From positions 62,001-126,000 of the forward strand of contig JAFLBQ010000007.1 in assembly GCA_017303805.1 (NCBI GenBank): a stretch of DNA of 64,000 nt, read 5' to 3'. The notes beneath the pieces were generated by a model. The model made no database searches. It saw only the letters and a list, made by a program, of their open reading frames with translations, and was not told the origin of the DNA. Made by a program: the position numbers and the translations under genes. This document shows positions 45,637-53,802 of this stretch, piece after piece. The DNA is from Cytophagales bacterium (GTDB taxonomy: Bacteria; Bacteroidota; Bacteroidia; Cytophagales; Cyclobacteriaceae). Each line of letters begins with the position of its first letter. The stretch's first letter is position 1.

Positions 45637-46953
45637 TCAATGGTGAAATACTTCTTCCGCTTCGGTTACTTCTACATGCCCCTTCTCGTTGATGGAAGAA
45701 AGCACCACCGTTTTGGTTTCGTTAATTAGCAGCGGATCGAATTTAGCAGCTACCCGAATATAGTTTGGAGTAAAGCCATGCATGCGGCCTTCTTCCACAT
45801 CGTTCTCAAAGAGTACCGAAAAAGGCTTGTTAAGATTTTCTTCGTAAAACGCCCTGCGCTTTTTATCGGAAAGGATATGCAGCATGCGCGACCGTTCGTG
45901 CCGCACGCTCATGGGCACAGAACCTGGCATGGTGGCAGCAACAGTGTTTTCGCGTTCCGAATAAGTAAACACGTGCAGGTAGGAGATGTTAAGTTCCTGC
46001 AGGAACTGATACGTTTCCAGAAAATATTCTTCTGTTTCGCCCGGAAACCCAACAATCACATCTACACCGATACAGCAATCGGGTAAAAGCGATTTTATTT
46101 TTTCTACACGCCCAGCGTACAATTCGCGCTGATACCTTCTGCGCATGAGTTTAAGAATGGTGTTGGAGCCTGATTGCAGCGGGATGTGAAAATGGGGAAC
46201 AAGTTTTTTTGATTGCGCCACCCATTCAATAATCTCGTCTGTAAGCAAGTTAGGTTCAATCGAAGAGATGCGCAGTCGCTCCAAACCGTCCACTGCTTCC
46301 AATGCCTTCAATACCTCAATAAATCGGTCCTTGCGTTGCCCTTCGCGAATCCCAAAATCACCGGTGTTTACTCCGGTTAAAACGATCTCTTTCACCCCGC
46401 TGGCCACAATTTTTTTTGCTTGCGCAATAATGTGCGGTATGGTGTCGCTCCGGCTGGAGCCCCGGGCTAGGGGTATAGTGCAAAAGGTGCACGAGTAATC
46501 GCAGCCGTCCTGAATTTTTAAGAATGTGCGGGTGCGGTCGTTTAAAGAATAGGAAGTGTTAAAGGTGTTTGCTGCATTAATTTCAGATGCCAGCACCTGG
46601 GGTTGTGCAGGTCTCACAAAACCATCCAGCAATTCTACCAACCTGAATTTTTCGGCTGCGCCCAACACGGCATCTACACCCGGTATTTCTGAAATTTCCT
46701 GCGGCTTAAGTTGGGCATAGCAACCAATAATAGCCACATAGGCATTGGGCGAAATGGCCCGTGCTTCGCGTACTACTTTGCGACATTTTTTATCGGCATT
46801 TTCCGTTACCGAACAGGTATTGATGATGAAAATGTCGGGCTGCTCTGTAAACTCAACTTTTTTGTAGCCTGCCTCTTCCATCTTTCGGGAGATGGTGGAG
46901 GTTTCGGAGTAATTGAGTTTGCAACCCAGCGTATAGAAAGCTACCTTCTTCAT
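45637..46953 (-). CDS. mtaB: tRNA (t6A37) methylthiotransferase MtaB
   Basis: The 438-residue radical-SAM enzyme has the UPF0004 domain (YTLGCKLNYSETSTI, NTCSVTENADKKCR, IIGCYAQLKP) holding one Fe-S cluster, and the radical-SAM motif CDYSCTFCTIP (~150). It continues through VVTGVNTGDFG-like and VIVGFPGETEEYF segments, with a TRAM-like C-terminus. It makes ms2t6A at tRNA position 37. MtaB is favoured over MiaB by the KLNYSE and 'CDYSC' variants. Confidence 0.9.
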   Translation of the reverse strand: MKKVAFYTLGCKLNYSETSTISRKMEEAGYKKVEFTEQPDIFIINTCSVTENADKKCRKVVREARAISPNAYVAIIGCYAQLKPQEISEIPGVDAVLGAAEKFRLVELLDGFVRPAQPQVLASEINAANTFNTSYSLNDRTRTFLKIQDGCDYSCTFCTIPLARGSSRSDTIPHIIAQAKKIVASGVKEIVLTGVNTGDFGIREGQRKDRFIEVLKALEAVDGLERLRISSIEPNLLTDEIIEWVAQSKKLVPHFHIPLQSGSNTILKLMRRRYQRELYAGRVEKIKSLLPDCCIGVDVIVGFPGETEEYFLETYQFLQELNISYLHVFTYSERENTVAATMPGSVPMSVRHERSRMLHILSDKKRRAFYEENLNKPFSVLFENDVEEGRMHGFTPNYIRVAAKFDPLLINETKTVVLSSINEKGHVEVTEAEEVFHH

Positions 46954-46964
46954 GATTTAACGGG

Positions 46965-46972
46965 CAAAGGTA
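46965..46972 (-). promoter_or_regulatory. -7 box (TACCTTTG) before mtaB
   Basis: Exact TAnnTTTG on the minus strand, ending 11 nt before the mtaB ATG, implying a very short leader. Confidence 0.4.
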
Positions 46973-46991
46973 AGCAATTACCGGAAACTGG

Positions 46992-48722
46992 TTATGGATT
47001 TAGCTCCTTCGAAATAGTTGCAATTTTTTTGTCCAGTAGTGCGGTGGCTGTATCAAATTGATCAGTTGAAACGATCTTAGTCTTTACGCTCACATAAAAT
47101 TTTATCTTGGGCTCAGTTCCGGAAGGCCGCACCGAAATTTTACTACCCTCTTCGGTGTAAAACTGTAATACGTCTGAGGTGGGTAACGCAAGTTGGGTCT
47201 CCTTACCGGTGGTAAGATCTTTGCATGTGCCGCTTTTATAATCCAATACCTTCGTTACCTGGCTACCTGCAAATGCAGTGGGTGGAGCGCTTCTAAATTG
47301 CTGCATCATGTTTTTTATCTCTTGCTCGCCCGAAGCACCTTTGCGCACCAGGTTTATTAAACCTTCTTTATAGTAACCATAATCTACATACATCTGAATC
47401 AACCAATCGTAAAGCGTAAAGCCTTCATCTTTGGCCGCAGCAGCTAACGCAGCAAAAAAGGCACAAGCCGATACGGCATCTTTATCGCGAACAAAATCGC
47501 CAACCATGTACCCATAGCTTTCCTCACCGGCTGCAACGAAATTCTTTTTCCCTTCCATTTTTCCCATCAACTCGGCAATGTATTTGAATCCTGTAAGGGT
47601 ATTATGGCATTCAATACCAAGCTGAGCCGAAATGGCATCTACCAATTCGGTAGTTACAATAGTTTTAGCAATGTATCCGTTGGCGCGTTCGGTTGCATTC
47701 AGGTTTTTCATTATAAACCACATCATCAGACTAAAGGCCTGGTTGCCGTTAAGCAAAAAGAATTTCCCGGTGCTGTCTTTAATTCCAATACCAACACGGT
47801 CTGCGTCCGGGTCGGTGGCCATTACCAATTCCGCATCAATGGCTTTTGCTTTTTCCAATGCCAACTGCATGGCCGATTGTTCTTCGGGGTTTGGCGAGTG
47901 CACCGTTGGAAAATCGCCATCGGGCTGCTGTTGCGCCTCAATAATTGTAATGTTATCAAAACCTAATCTGCGCAAGCACTCGGGCACCATGGTAATGCCG
48001 GTGCCATGAATGCTTGAAAAAACAATTTTGATGGTGCGCTGCCGGCTAATACTTTCTTTGCAGGGAATGCGCGGCATCAGAGCTTTGTAGTAGGCATCTT
48101 CTACGCTTGCGGGAATGGTTTTAATTAACGCGGGGTTAGCTTCAAACCGAATGTTTTCGAACCCACCTATTGCGTTTACTTCAGCTATTACATTTTTGTC
48201 GTGTGGAGGCACCAGTTGCGCACCATCTTGCCAGTAAGCCTTATAGCCATTGTATTCTTTTGGATTGTGTGAGGCGGTAATTACCACACCCGACTGGCAG
48301 GCGAGATGCCGGATTGCAAATGAGAGCAAAGGGGTAGGGCGCAACTCCGGAAAAAGATGCACTTCAATTCCATTGGCCGAAAAAACTTCGGCAGTAACAC
48401 GCGCAAAGTAGGCGCTGTTGGTGCGGCTGTCGTACGCAATGGCTACTTTAATTTGTCCGCCAAACGATTTTTTAAGATAGTTGGCCAGGCCTTGCGTGGC
48501 CGCACCTACAGTGTAGCGGTTCATGCAATTAGAACCGACACCCATTACACCGCGCAAGCCTCCGGTGCCAAACTCAAGGTCTTTGTAAAAACTATCGATA
48601 AGACTTTTGGAATTTTCGGGTTTAAGCAATTCGTGTATGGCGGCCTTGGTGGGATCGTCAATAGCCGGGTTGGCTAACCAGTTTTGTGCGCGTTGGGTTG
48701 CTTGTGTTACTAATTCGTTCAT
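46992..48722 (-). CDS. Phosphohexomutase (phosphoglucomutase/phosphomannomutase family)
   Basis: The 576-residue protein has the phosphoserine loop VVITASHNPKEYNGYKAYW (~150), the Mg-binding DPDADRVGIG (~300), GEESYGYMVGDFVRDKD, and the phosphate-binding SVRPSGTEPKIKFYV near the C-terminus. It interconverts hexose 1- and 6-phosphates; specificity for glucose or mannose is not decidable here. A TATATTTG box precedes it. Confidence 0.93.
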   Translation of the reverse strand: MNELVTQATQRAQNWLANPAIDDPTKAAIHELLKPENSKSLIDSFYKDLEFGTGGLRGVMGVGSNCMNRYTVGAATQGLANYLKKSFGGQIKVAIAYDSRTNSAYFARVTAEVFSANGIEVHLFPELRPTPLLSFAIRHLACQSGVVITASHNPKEYNGYKAYWQDGAQLVPPHDKNVIAEVNAIGGFENIRFEANPALIKTIPASVEDAYYKALMPRIPCKESISRQRTIKIVFSSIHGTGITMVPECLRRLGFDNITIIEAQQQPDGDFPTVHSPNPEEQSAMQLALEKAKAIDAELVMATDPDADRVGIGIKDSTGKFFLLNGNQAFSLMMWFIMKNLNATERANGYIAKTIVTTELVDAISAQLGIECHNTLTGFKYIAELMGKMEGKKNFVAAGEESYGYMVGDFVRDKDAVSACAFFAALAAAAKDEGFTLYDWLIQMYVDYGYYKEGLINLVRKGASGEQEIKNMMQQFRSAPPTAFAGSQVTKVLDYKSGTCKDLTTGKETQLALPTSDVLQFYTEEGSKISVRPSGTEPKIKFYVSVKTKIVSTDQFDTATALLDKKIATISKELNP

Positions 48723-48772
48723 GGTAATTGTGCCAGATTGAAAACCAGAATGGCGTTGATTCGTTTACCGGA

Positions 48773-48780
48773 CAAATATA
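48773..48780 (-). promoter_or_regulatory. -7 box (TATATTTG) before the phosphohexomutase
   Basis: Exact TAnnTTTG on the minus strand about 50 bp upstream of the ATG; -33 box not clear. Confidence 0.45.
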
Positions 48781-48794
48781 AACTCATTAATTGT

Positions 48795-49241
48795 ATGAAA
48801 AGTAAATTAATTCTTACCGGTTTGTTGTGGGGAGTGGCTTCTGTAATTTTTGCGCAGGAGTTTAAAGTTGTTACTGTGGTTGAGTCTATTGTGCCGGGTG
48901 GCGTGGGCCGCTCGCGCATGATTGAGCAAAAACAAGAAATGAATTACCACGATCTTACCACCGAGCGCACGAATGGCCGCAAGAGCGACCAGGATGAAAT
49001 TAAACGATCGGACATTAAGATTGATAATTTTAGCGAAACCAAACTTCTAAATTTCTACAGTATTGCCGGCATCAACTTTCAGAATATCGCTTCCAACGAT
49101 GCCGTGATTTCTTCGAAGATCAATGAAATGGTTAAAGATGGTTACGACCTGGCCTTTGTATCCAGCGCGGTAGAAAGTGATGCCGGCAAGAGCGATGGAG
49201 TTGGAATTTTTATAACCCGGCTCTACTTTAAGAAGAAGTAA
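48795..49241 (+). CDS. Secreted hypothetical protein
   Basis: The 148-residue product from ATG 48795 has a signal peptide (MKSKLILTGLLWGVASVIFAQ) and a mature part of about 127 residues (EFKVVTVVESIVPGGVGRSRM ... GVGIFITRLYFKKK). No membrane anchor follows, so it is likely periplasmic. I recognise no family. An in-frame ATG at 48738 lacks a signal peptide and was not used. It ends before a bidirectional terminator shared with HPPD. Confidence 0.75.
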   Translation: MKSKLILTGLLWGVASVIFAQEFKVVTVVESIVPGGVGRSRMIEQKQEMNYHDLTTERTNGRKSDQDEIKRSDIKIDNFSETKLLNFYSIAGINFQNIASNDAVISSKINEMVKDGYDLAFVSSAVESDAGKSDGVGIFITRLYFKKK

Positions 49242-49250
49242 GCCGGAGGC

Positions 49251-49298
49251 ACCCGCGCAATCACCTAAAGTGAGTAAGCTTACCGTGATTGCGTGGGT
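49251..49298. terminator. Bidirectional terminator between convergent genes
   Basis: 14-bp stem (49251-49264 with 49285-49298, one G-T) enclosing a smaller palindrome. It lies between the secreted protein and HPPD genes, both of which end here. Confidence 0.7.
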
Positions 49299-49314
49299 AT
49301 ATATATTGTAGCGG

Positions 49315-50409
49315 TTACAAATTTCCGCGCAGCCCTTGCTCCAGTTCAATCGCCTCGAACAGCGCTTTGAAGTTGCCCTTGCCAAACGACTTGGCCCCGT
49401 TGCGCTCAATTATCTCGAAGAAGAGGGTGGGCCTGTCCTGGATGGGCTTGGTGAAAATCTGTAACAGGTAGCCTTCTTCATCGCGGTCAATCAGAATGTT
49501 TAATTTCTTTAGGTCTTGTAAATCTTCGTTGATATGACCTACCCGATCCAATACGTCTTCGTAATACACATCGGGCACCCGTAAAAATTCAACGCCTCTG
49601 CGCCTTAGTTCGCTTACGGTATGCACAATGTCATCGGTAGCTATGGCAATGTGTTGCACGCCCGCGCCTTTGTAAAAATCAAGGTATTCTTCAATCTGAG
49701 ATTTTTTCTTGCCTTGTGCAGGTTCGTTAATGGGAAACTTAATAAAGCCGTTTCCATTCGAAACCACTTTTGACATCAAGGCACTGTATTCGGTGGAAAT
49801 GTCTTTGTCGTCAAACGTAATGAGTAAGTTGAAGCCCATTACCTTTTCGTAGAACTTCACCCATTCATTCATTTTGCCGAGCTCTACATTGCCCACGCAG
49901 TGATCTACATATTTTAGCCCGATGGGCGTTGGTTTCCAATTTGATTTTACGGCCTGATAGCCGGGCATAAATGCTCCGGAGTAATTCTTGCGTTCAACAA
50001 AAGTATGCAGCGTGTCGCCATAGGTATGAATGGCTGAGAGTACCACGTGGCCGTGCTCATCTTTCAGCGTAGTGGGTTCGATGGCCGGTGCAGCCCCACG
50101 CGCTACGGTTTCTTTGAACGACTTTTCGGCATCCTCAACCCAAAGGGCCAATACTTTTACCCCATCGCCATGAAGCGCCACATGGTTTGCTATGGGCGTG
50201 CCGGGTTGTAAACTGGTGGTAAGCACAAACCGGATTTTACCTTGCGTGAGAACATAGGAGGCCCGATCGCGCACTCCCGTTTCGGGGCCGGCATAGGCAG
50301 TTAGTTCAAAGCCCATGCAGTGCTGATAAAATAAAGCGGTTTGTTTGGCATTGCCCACATAAAATTCAATGTGGTCCGTGCCGAGGATGGGTAGAAAATC
50401 CTGATTCAT
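49315..50409 (-). CDS. hppD: 4-Hydroxyphenylpyruvate dioxygenase
   Basis: The 364-residue enzyme turns 4-hydroxyphenylpyruvate into homogentisate in tyrosine breakdown. Iron ligands are expected at VDHCVGNVE (His), VQHIAIATDDIVH (His) and FFEIIERNG (Glu) in the C-terminal vicinal-oxygen-chelate half; the N-terminal half (DHIEFYVGNAKQTALFYQ) is the non-metal repeat. A promoter box lies just upstream. Confidence 0.94.
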   Translation of the reverse strand: MNQDFLPILGTDHIEFYVGNAKQTALFYQHCMGFELTAYAGPETGVRDRASYVLTQGKIRFVLTTSLQPGTPIANHVALHGDGVKVLALWVEDAEKSFKETVARGAAPAIEPTTLKDEHGHVVLSAIHTYGDTLHTFVERKNYSGAFMPGYQAVKSNWKPTPIGLKYVDHCVGNVELGKMNEWVKFYEKVMGFNLLITFDDKDISTEYSALMSKVVSNGNGFIKFPINEPAQGKKKSQIEEYLDFYKGAGVQHIAIATDDIVHTVSELRRRGVEFLRVPDVYYEDVLDRVGHINEDLQDLKKLNILIDRDEEGYLLQIFTKPIQDRPTLFFEIIERNGAKSFGKGNFKALFEAIELEQGLRGNL

Positions 50410-50430
50410 ACCGGGTTAAATTGATTGATT

Positions 50431-50438
50431 CAAAATTA
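50431..50438 (-). promoter_or_regulatory. -7 box (TAATTTTG) before HPPD
   Basis: Exact TAnnTTTG on the minus strand ~22 nt before the ATG. Confidence 0.45.
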
Positions 50439-50443
50439 ATCAA

Positions 50444-50472
50444 TTGGCCAGTTTTAATTTAGAGTAGCTTTC
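50444..50472 (+). promoter_or_regulatory. Promoter before the hypothetical gene at 50500
   Basis: TTG (50444-50446), 18-bp spacer, TAGCTTTC (50465-50472), 28 nt before the ATG. Confidence 0.4.
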
Positions 50473-50499
50473 TATAATCTTGATAAAATTTTAACGAAC

Positions 50500-50907
50500 A
50501 TGGACGTAAAAGAACTTGACAAAGCAGTGCAGGAAATTGCCAAACGGAGAAATGCCCTGGCAAAAATAGATTATAACAATCCGAAGTACGATGACCTGGA
50601 AGAGGAGTTGCATGATCTGGAAGATGCATTGCAGGTAAAGTATGGAGACTTTCTGGAAGAGATATTACAAAATGTGCACGACAAATATTGCCCCGATACC
50701 GATGTGCTTTACCCGATAGCTTACCTGGCCAAGAGTTACACGGTAAGTGATAAGAATGAATATGCTGTTACAAATAAAGACGGTGTGTTTGTAGAAATTG
50801 ATTCTATTCCCGGCAAGGATACCAAGTTGGTAATAGTGCCCAACCCGTTACGGGTTATTCTTAATGTGGGCGCTAACCAGCAGCAAATTGTTTGGACTGC
50901 TAAATAA
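50500..50907 (+). CDS. Conserved-type hypothetical protein
   Basis: The 135-residue cytosolic protein has a charged, probably coiled N-terminal half (MDVKELDKAVQEIAKRRNAL, DDLEEELHDLEDALQ) and a beta-rich C-terminal half (DTKLVIVPNPLRVILNVG, QQIVWTAK). No known motif is seen. It has its own promoter-like sequence and lies convergent to trpS. Confidence 0.75.
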   Translation: MDVKELDKAVQEIAKRRNALAKIDYNNPKYDDLEEELHDLEDALQVKYGDFLEEILQNVHDKYCPDTDVLYPIAYLAKSYTVSDKNEYAVTNKDGVFVEIDSIPGKDTKLVIVPNPLRVILNVGANQQQIVWTAK

Positions 50908-50925
50908 GTTGGGTATCCGTACTCG

Positions 50926-51894
50926 CTAATACCCAAGTTTACTCCGCACATCCGACAGAACGGCTCTGGCGATTGCGCTGGCTTTGGTTTCGCTTTGCTC
51001 TAATTTTTGATTCAGCGCCTCGGGGGTGCTCATATAATAATTGAAAACCTCGCGTTCTCTGGTGTATGTTTCAAGAATTAAACCGAGCAGTTCTTGCTTG
51101 GCATGGCCATACCCAAAATTACCAGCCAGGTATTTTTGTCGTAAATGTTCTGTCTGCGCTGCTGTGCCAATCAGTTTGTAAAGTGCAAATACGTTATCAG
51201 TGTCCGGATTTTTTGGCGCTTCCAAAGGCGTGCTGTCTGTAACAATAGACATCACTTGCTTCTTCAACTCTTTTTCTGGTAGAAAGATGTCGATAATGTT
51301 GTTATACGATTTACTCATTTTTTGACCATCCGTTCCTGGCACTGTCATCACCGACTCTTCAATGCGGGCTTCCGGCACTACAAACGTATCGCCATAGGTA
51401 TTGTTAAACGTAGTGGCAATGTCACGGGCCATTTCCAGGTGCTGGCGTTGGTCTTTGCCAACCGGTACAAAGTCTGCGTTGTATAAAATAATATCGGCAG
51501 TCATTAGCACGGGGTACGTGAACAACCCCGCATTTACATCCGCCAGCCGGTCGGCTTTGTCTTTAAAAGAATGCGCGTTGGCCAGCATAGGGTAGGGTGC
51601 AAAGCAATTGAGGTACCAGGCCAGTTCGCATACTTCGGGGATGCGGCTTTGGCGGTAGAGCAGATTTTTATCTACATCGAACCCAAACGCAAGCCATGCG
51701 GCCGCCACGGCTTGTACATTAGCCTTGCGTACTGCCGCATCTTTAATAGAGGTAAGCGAATGCAAGTCGGCAATAAAAAAGAACGATTCGTTGCCGGATT
51801 GCTTTGAAAGTTGAATAGCGGGAATTATTGCGCCCAATAAATTGCCGAGGTGCGGGCGCCCGCTGCTTTGTATGCCTGTTAGAATTCGTGCCAT
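50926..51894 (-). CDS. trpS: Tryptophan-tRNA ligase
   Basis: The 322-residue class I synthetase has the HIGH-like GRPHLGNLLGA at ~11-20, the KMSKS motif (GTDGQKMSKSYNN, ~195), and ADIILYNADFVPVGKDQRQHLEMARDIA typical of TrpS. It charges tRNA-Trp. ATG at 51894 replaces the longer frame start at 51915, since the family begins with the MARILTGIQSSG strand. It is 24 kb from the trp operon. Confidence 0.95.
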   Translation of the reverse strand: MARILTGIQSSGRPHLGNLLGAIIPAIQLSKQSGNESFFFIADLHSLTSIKDAAVRKANVQAVAAAWLAFGFDVDKNLLYRQSRIPEVCELAWYLNCFAPYPMLANAHSFKDKADRLADVNAGLFTYPVLMTADIILYNADFVPVGKDQRQHLEMARDIATTFNNTYGDTFVVPEARIEESVMTVPGTDGQKMSKSYNNIIDIFLPEKELKKQVMSIVTDSTPLEAPKNPDTDNVFALYKLIGTAAQTEHLRQKYLAGNFGYGHAKQELLGLILETYTREREVFNYYMSTPEALNQKLEQSETKASAIARAVLSDVRSKLGY

Positions 51895-51977
51895 AACGAT
51901 TGCAAATAAAGGCAAGATTAGGAAATTGCGATCGCGTACCCGGATATTTTGATTAAATAAAATTCTTTCCTTTCAAT

Positions 51978-51985
51978 TAGTTTTG
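51978..51985 (+). promoter_or_regulatory. -7 box (TAGTTTTG) directly before the DUF1573 gene
   Basis: Exact TAnnTTTG ending 4 nt before the ATG, which would give a leaderless or nearly leaderless mRNA. Confidence 0.4.
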
Positions 51986-51989
51986 CAGC

Positions 51990-53057
51990 ATGAGACTTTG
52001 GGTAATTTTTTTAGGATGTATGATTTCAACCGGGGCCATGAGCCAGTTGGCCGAGCCGGCATTTTTTAAAACTAAAACCTACGACTTTGGCGAAGTAGTG
52101 GAAACGGGCGGCAATGTGGATTATGATTTTGTTTTCACTAACCTGAGCACACGACCTTTTCGCATTGTTTCTGTAAACCCCTCGTGTGGCTGTACTACAC
52201 CCGGCTGGACAAAAGAACCAATTGCTGCCGGTGGCACAGGCTTTATTAAAGTAAGCTTTGATCCGCGCGGAAAACCCGGCTACTTTAGTAAAACACTTAC
52301 CGTTACAACCGATGCCGACAAGAACCCGGTTATACTTACCATCAAAGGGAACGTGGTTGATAAGAAATCAGCCGATGCTGAACTAACTGTAGCGATGGGT
52401 AGCTTGCGATTAAAGAGTAATTCCTTTGCGTTAGGCAAAGTGTTTTTGAATAAACCGGCCATCGTGCAGGAGTATAAAATTCAGAATGGGGGCACCAGCG
52501 AATTACAGATAAAACGCGTGCAAACACCAGCCCATATCCAGGTAGATTTTCCTAAAACCTTAAAGCCTGCAGAAGCGGGCTTGCTTCAACTAAAGTATGA
52601 TGCAGCCCAACTGGGCAAGTATGGATTTAGAACCGACCAGATAGAATTAGTTACCAACGAAGCGGATTCTGTTAAGCGTATTGCTGTGTATGCAACCGTA
52701 GAAGAGTTTTTTCCTACGCTGTCGGCTGCCGATTTTCAAAAGGCTCCGGTGCTGATTGCATCATCCTATGCCCTTGATTTTGGACGCGTGCGGGCCGGAA
52801 CGAAATCGGAACTGTTGGTGCAGCTACAAAACAAAGGCAAGCAGCCGTTGCTGATACGCGAAGTGCAGCCTAACTGCACCTGCTTAACGGTGCTGCTGGA
52901 TAAAAAGAATATAGCGCCCAACGAAACTGTTACGCTAAAAATTCTTTTTGTTACGGAGGGGCGGGCCGGTACACAAAACAAATCCATTACAGTTTATGCC
53001 AACGATCCGCGTAACCCGGTGCAACGAATTACACTGAGCGGATTTATTGAACAGTAG
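51990..53057 (+). CDS. DUF1573-domain secreted protein
   Basis: The 355-residue protein has a signal peptide (MRLWVIFLGCMISTGAM) and two Ig-like DUF1573 domains: one near residues 25-130 (YDFGEVVETGGNVDYDFVFTNLS, PSCGCTTP) and one near 250-350 (LDFGRVRAGTKSELLVQLQNKG, PNCTCLTV). A middle domain links them. The Cys pairs in CGC/CTC are characteristic. Probably periplasmic; function unknown. Confidence 0.86.
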   Translation: MRLWVIFLGCMISTGAMSQLAEPAFFKTKTYDFGEVVETGGNVDYDFVFTNLSTRPFRIVSVNPSCGCTTPGWTKEPIAAGGTGFIKVSFDPRGKPGYFSKTLTVTTDADKNPVILTIKGNVVDKKSADAELTVAMGSLRLKSNSFALGKVFLNKPAIVQEYKIQNGGTSELQIKRVQTPAHIQVDFPKTLKPAEAGLLQLKYDAAQLGKYGFRTDQIELVTNEADSVKRIAVYATVEEFFPTLSAADFQKAPVLIASSYALDFGRVRAGTKSELLVQLQNKGKQPLLIREVQPNCTCLTVLLDKKNIAPNETVTLKILFVTEGRAGTQNKSITVYANDPRNPVQRITLSGFIEQ

Positions 53058-53230
53058 TTCATTCGGAAATTGAAAATAATTGTCCGGCATCGCCTCTGCA
53101 GGAACGGTTGAAACATAAGTATTAAGGAGACAATCAGGCTCTTACTATTCGTTTCATATTGACGTAGATACCTGCGGGAGACGAGACTTAAAATAAGAAT
53201 AAGTTGAAAGAATAATTTCCTAATGCGTGC

Positions 53231-53253
53231 ATGTTGATGAAGAACCCCAACAT
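53231..53253. repeat. Degenerate copy of the 23-bp palindrome seen at 16309
   Basis: 20 of 23 positions match 16309-16331; a 6-bp ATGTTG/CAACAT stem remains. Confidence 0.55.
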
Positions 53254-53276
53254 CGGGAATAGATTATTATTTCTCA

Positions 53277-53304
53277 GCGGAGTCTCCCGTTTCGGGGACT
53301 CCGC
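53277..53304. repeat. Hairpin of the GTCTCCC-GTTTC-GGGGAC family (copy R1)
   Basis: The core is identical to the hairpin at 15987 but the outer stem reads GCGGA/TCCGC instead of GCAGC/GCTGC, with pairing preserved. It is an inverted partner of R2 at 53328. Together with 53231-53253 this fills the otherwise empty ~360 bp between the DUF1573 gene and the transposase; the remainder (53058-53230) shows nothing I can name. Confidence 0.7.
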
Positions 53305-53327
53305 GTTATAAGACAGTTTAATTAAAC

Positions 53328-53355
53328 GCGGAGTCCCTGAGGCAGGAGACTCCGC
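53328..53355. repeat. Hairpin family copy R2 (inverted relative to R1)
   Basis: Stem GCGGAGTCCCT with AGGAGACTCCGC around GAGGC. Its left arm can also pair over 13 bp with the right arm of R1. It lies 10 bp before the IS3 left end. Confidence 0.65.
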
Positions 53356-53418
53356 TTGGAAGAGATGTCTAGTCCTGAAATAGGTTTACACGAGACGTAA
53401 ACTTAAAACAGGATAAAA

Positions 53419-53802
53419 ATGGATCACAAAATCGAAATTAGGCAAATGTTTGATGAATCATTCAAACGAATGGTCATTGAGGAGTATCTATCTACCAAGT
53501 GCAACAAAATGGATTTGTTGCGCAAGTACAACATCCATTTTAAAAGTGCTATCCAAACCTGGATGCGTAAGCTTGGGTATGATGATGTTCATCGAGTTCA
53601 AAAGATTAATTTTGATAGCAAGCTTCCCCTGACTATTCCTATGCCCAAAATTGAAAATACACGTGAGCTTCAAAAAAGGATACAAGAATTAGAGCAGCAA
53701 CTTCAAGATGAGAAGCTCCGCTCAGAGGCATACTTGAGAATAATCGACAAAGCTGAGAAAGAGTTAAAAGTGCCCATTAAAAAAAAGCACAATACCAAGT
53801 GA
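53419..53802 (+). CDS. IS3-family transposase OrfA
   Basis: The 127-residue protein has an N-terminal helix-turn-helix (FDESFKRMVIEEYLS, MDLLRKYNIHFKSAIQTWMRKL) and a C-terminal leucine-zipper-like coil (LQKRIQELEQQLQDEKLRSEAYLRIIDKAEKEL). It binds the IS ends. Near its 3' end the codons AAA AAG preceded by A (53781-53787) form an A-AAA-AAG slippery heptamer. Confidence 0.92.
   Translation: MDHKIEIRQMFDESFKRMVIEEYLSTKCNKMDLLRKYNIHFKSAIQTWMRKLGYDDVHRVQKINFDSKLPLTIPMPKIENTRELQKRIQELEQQLQDEKLRSEAYLRIIDKAEKELKVPIKKKHNTK

Noticed and set aside
53058-53418. A second copy of the 361-bp element
   Set aside because: Only the two hairpin types are shared; the order differs and no 19-bp direct repeats were found around it, so it was annotated as separate palindromes.
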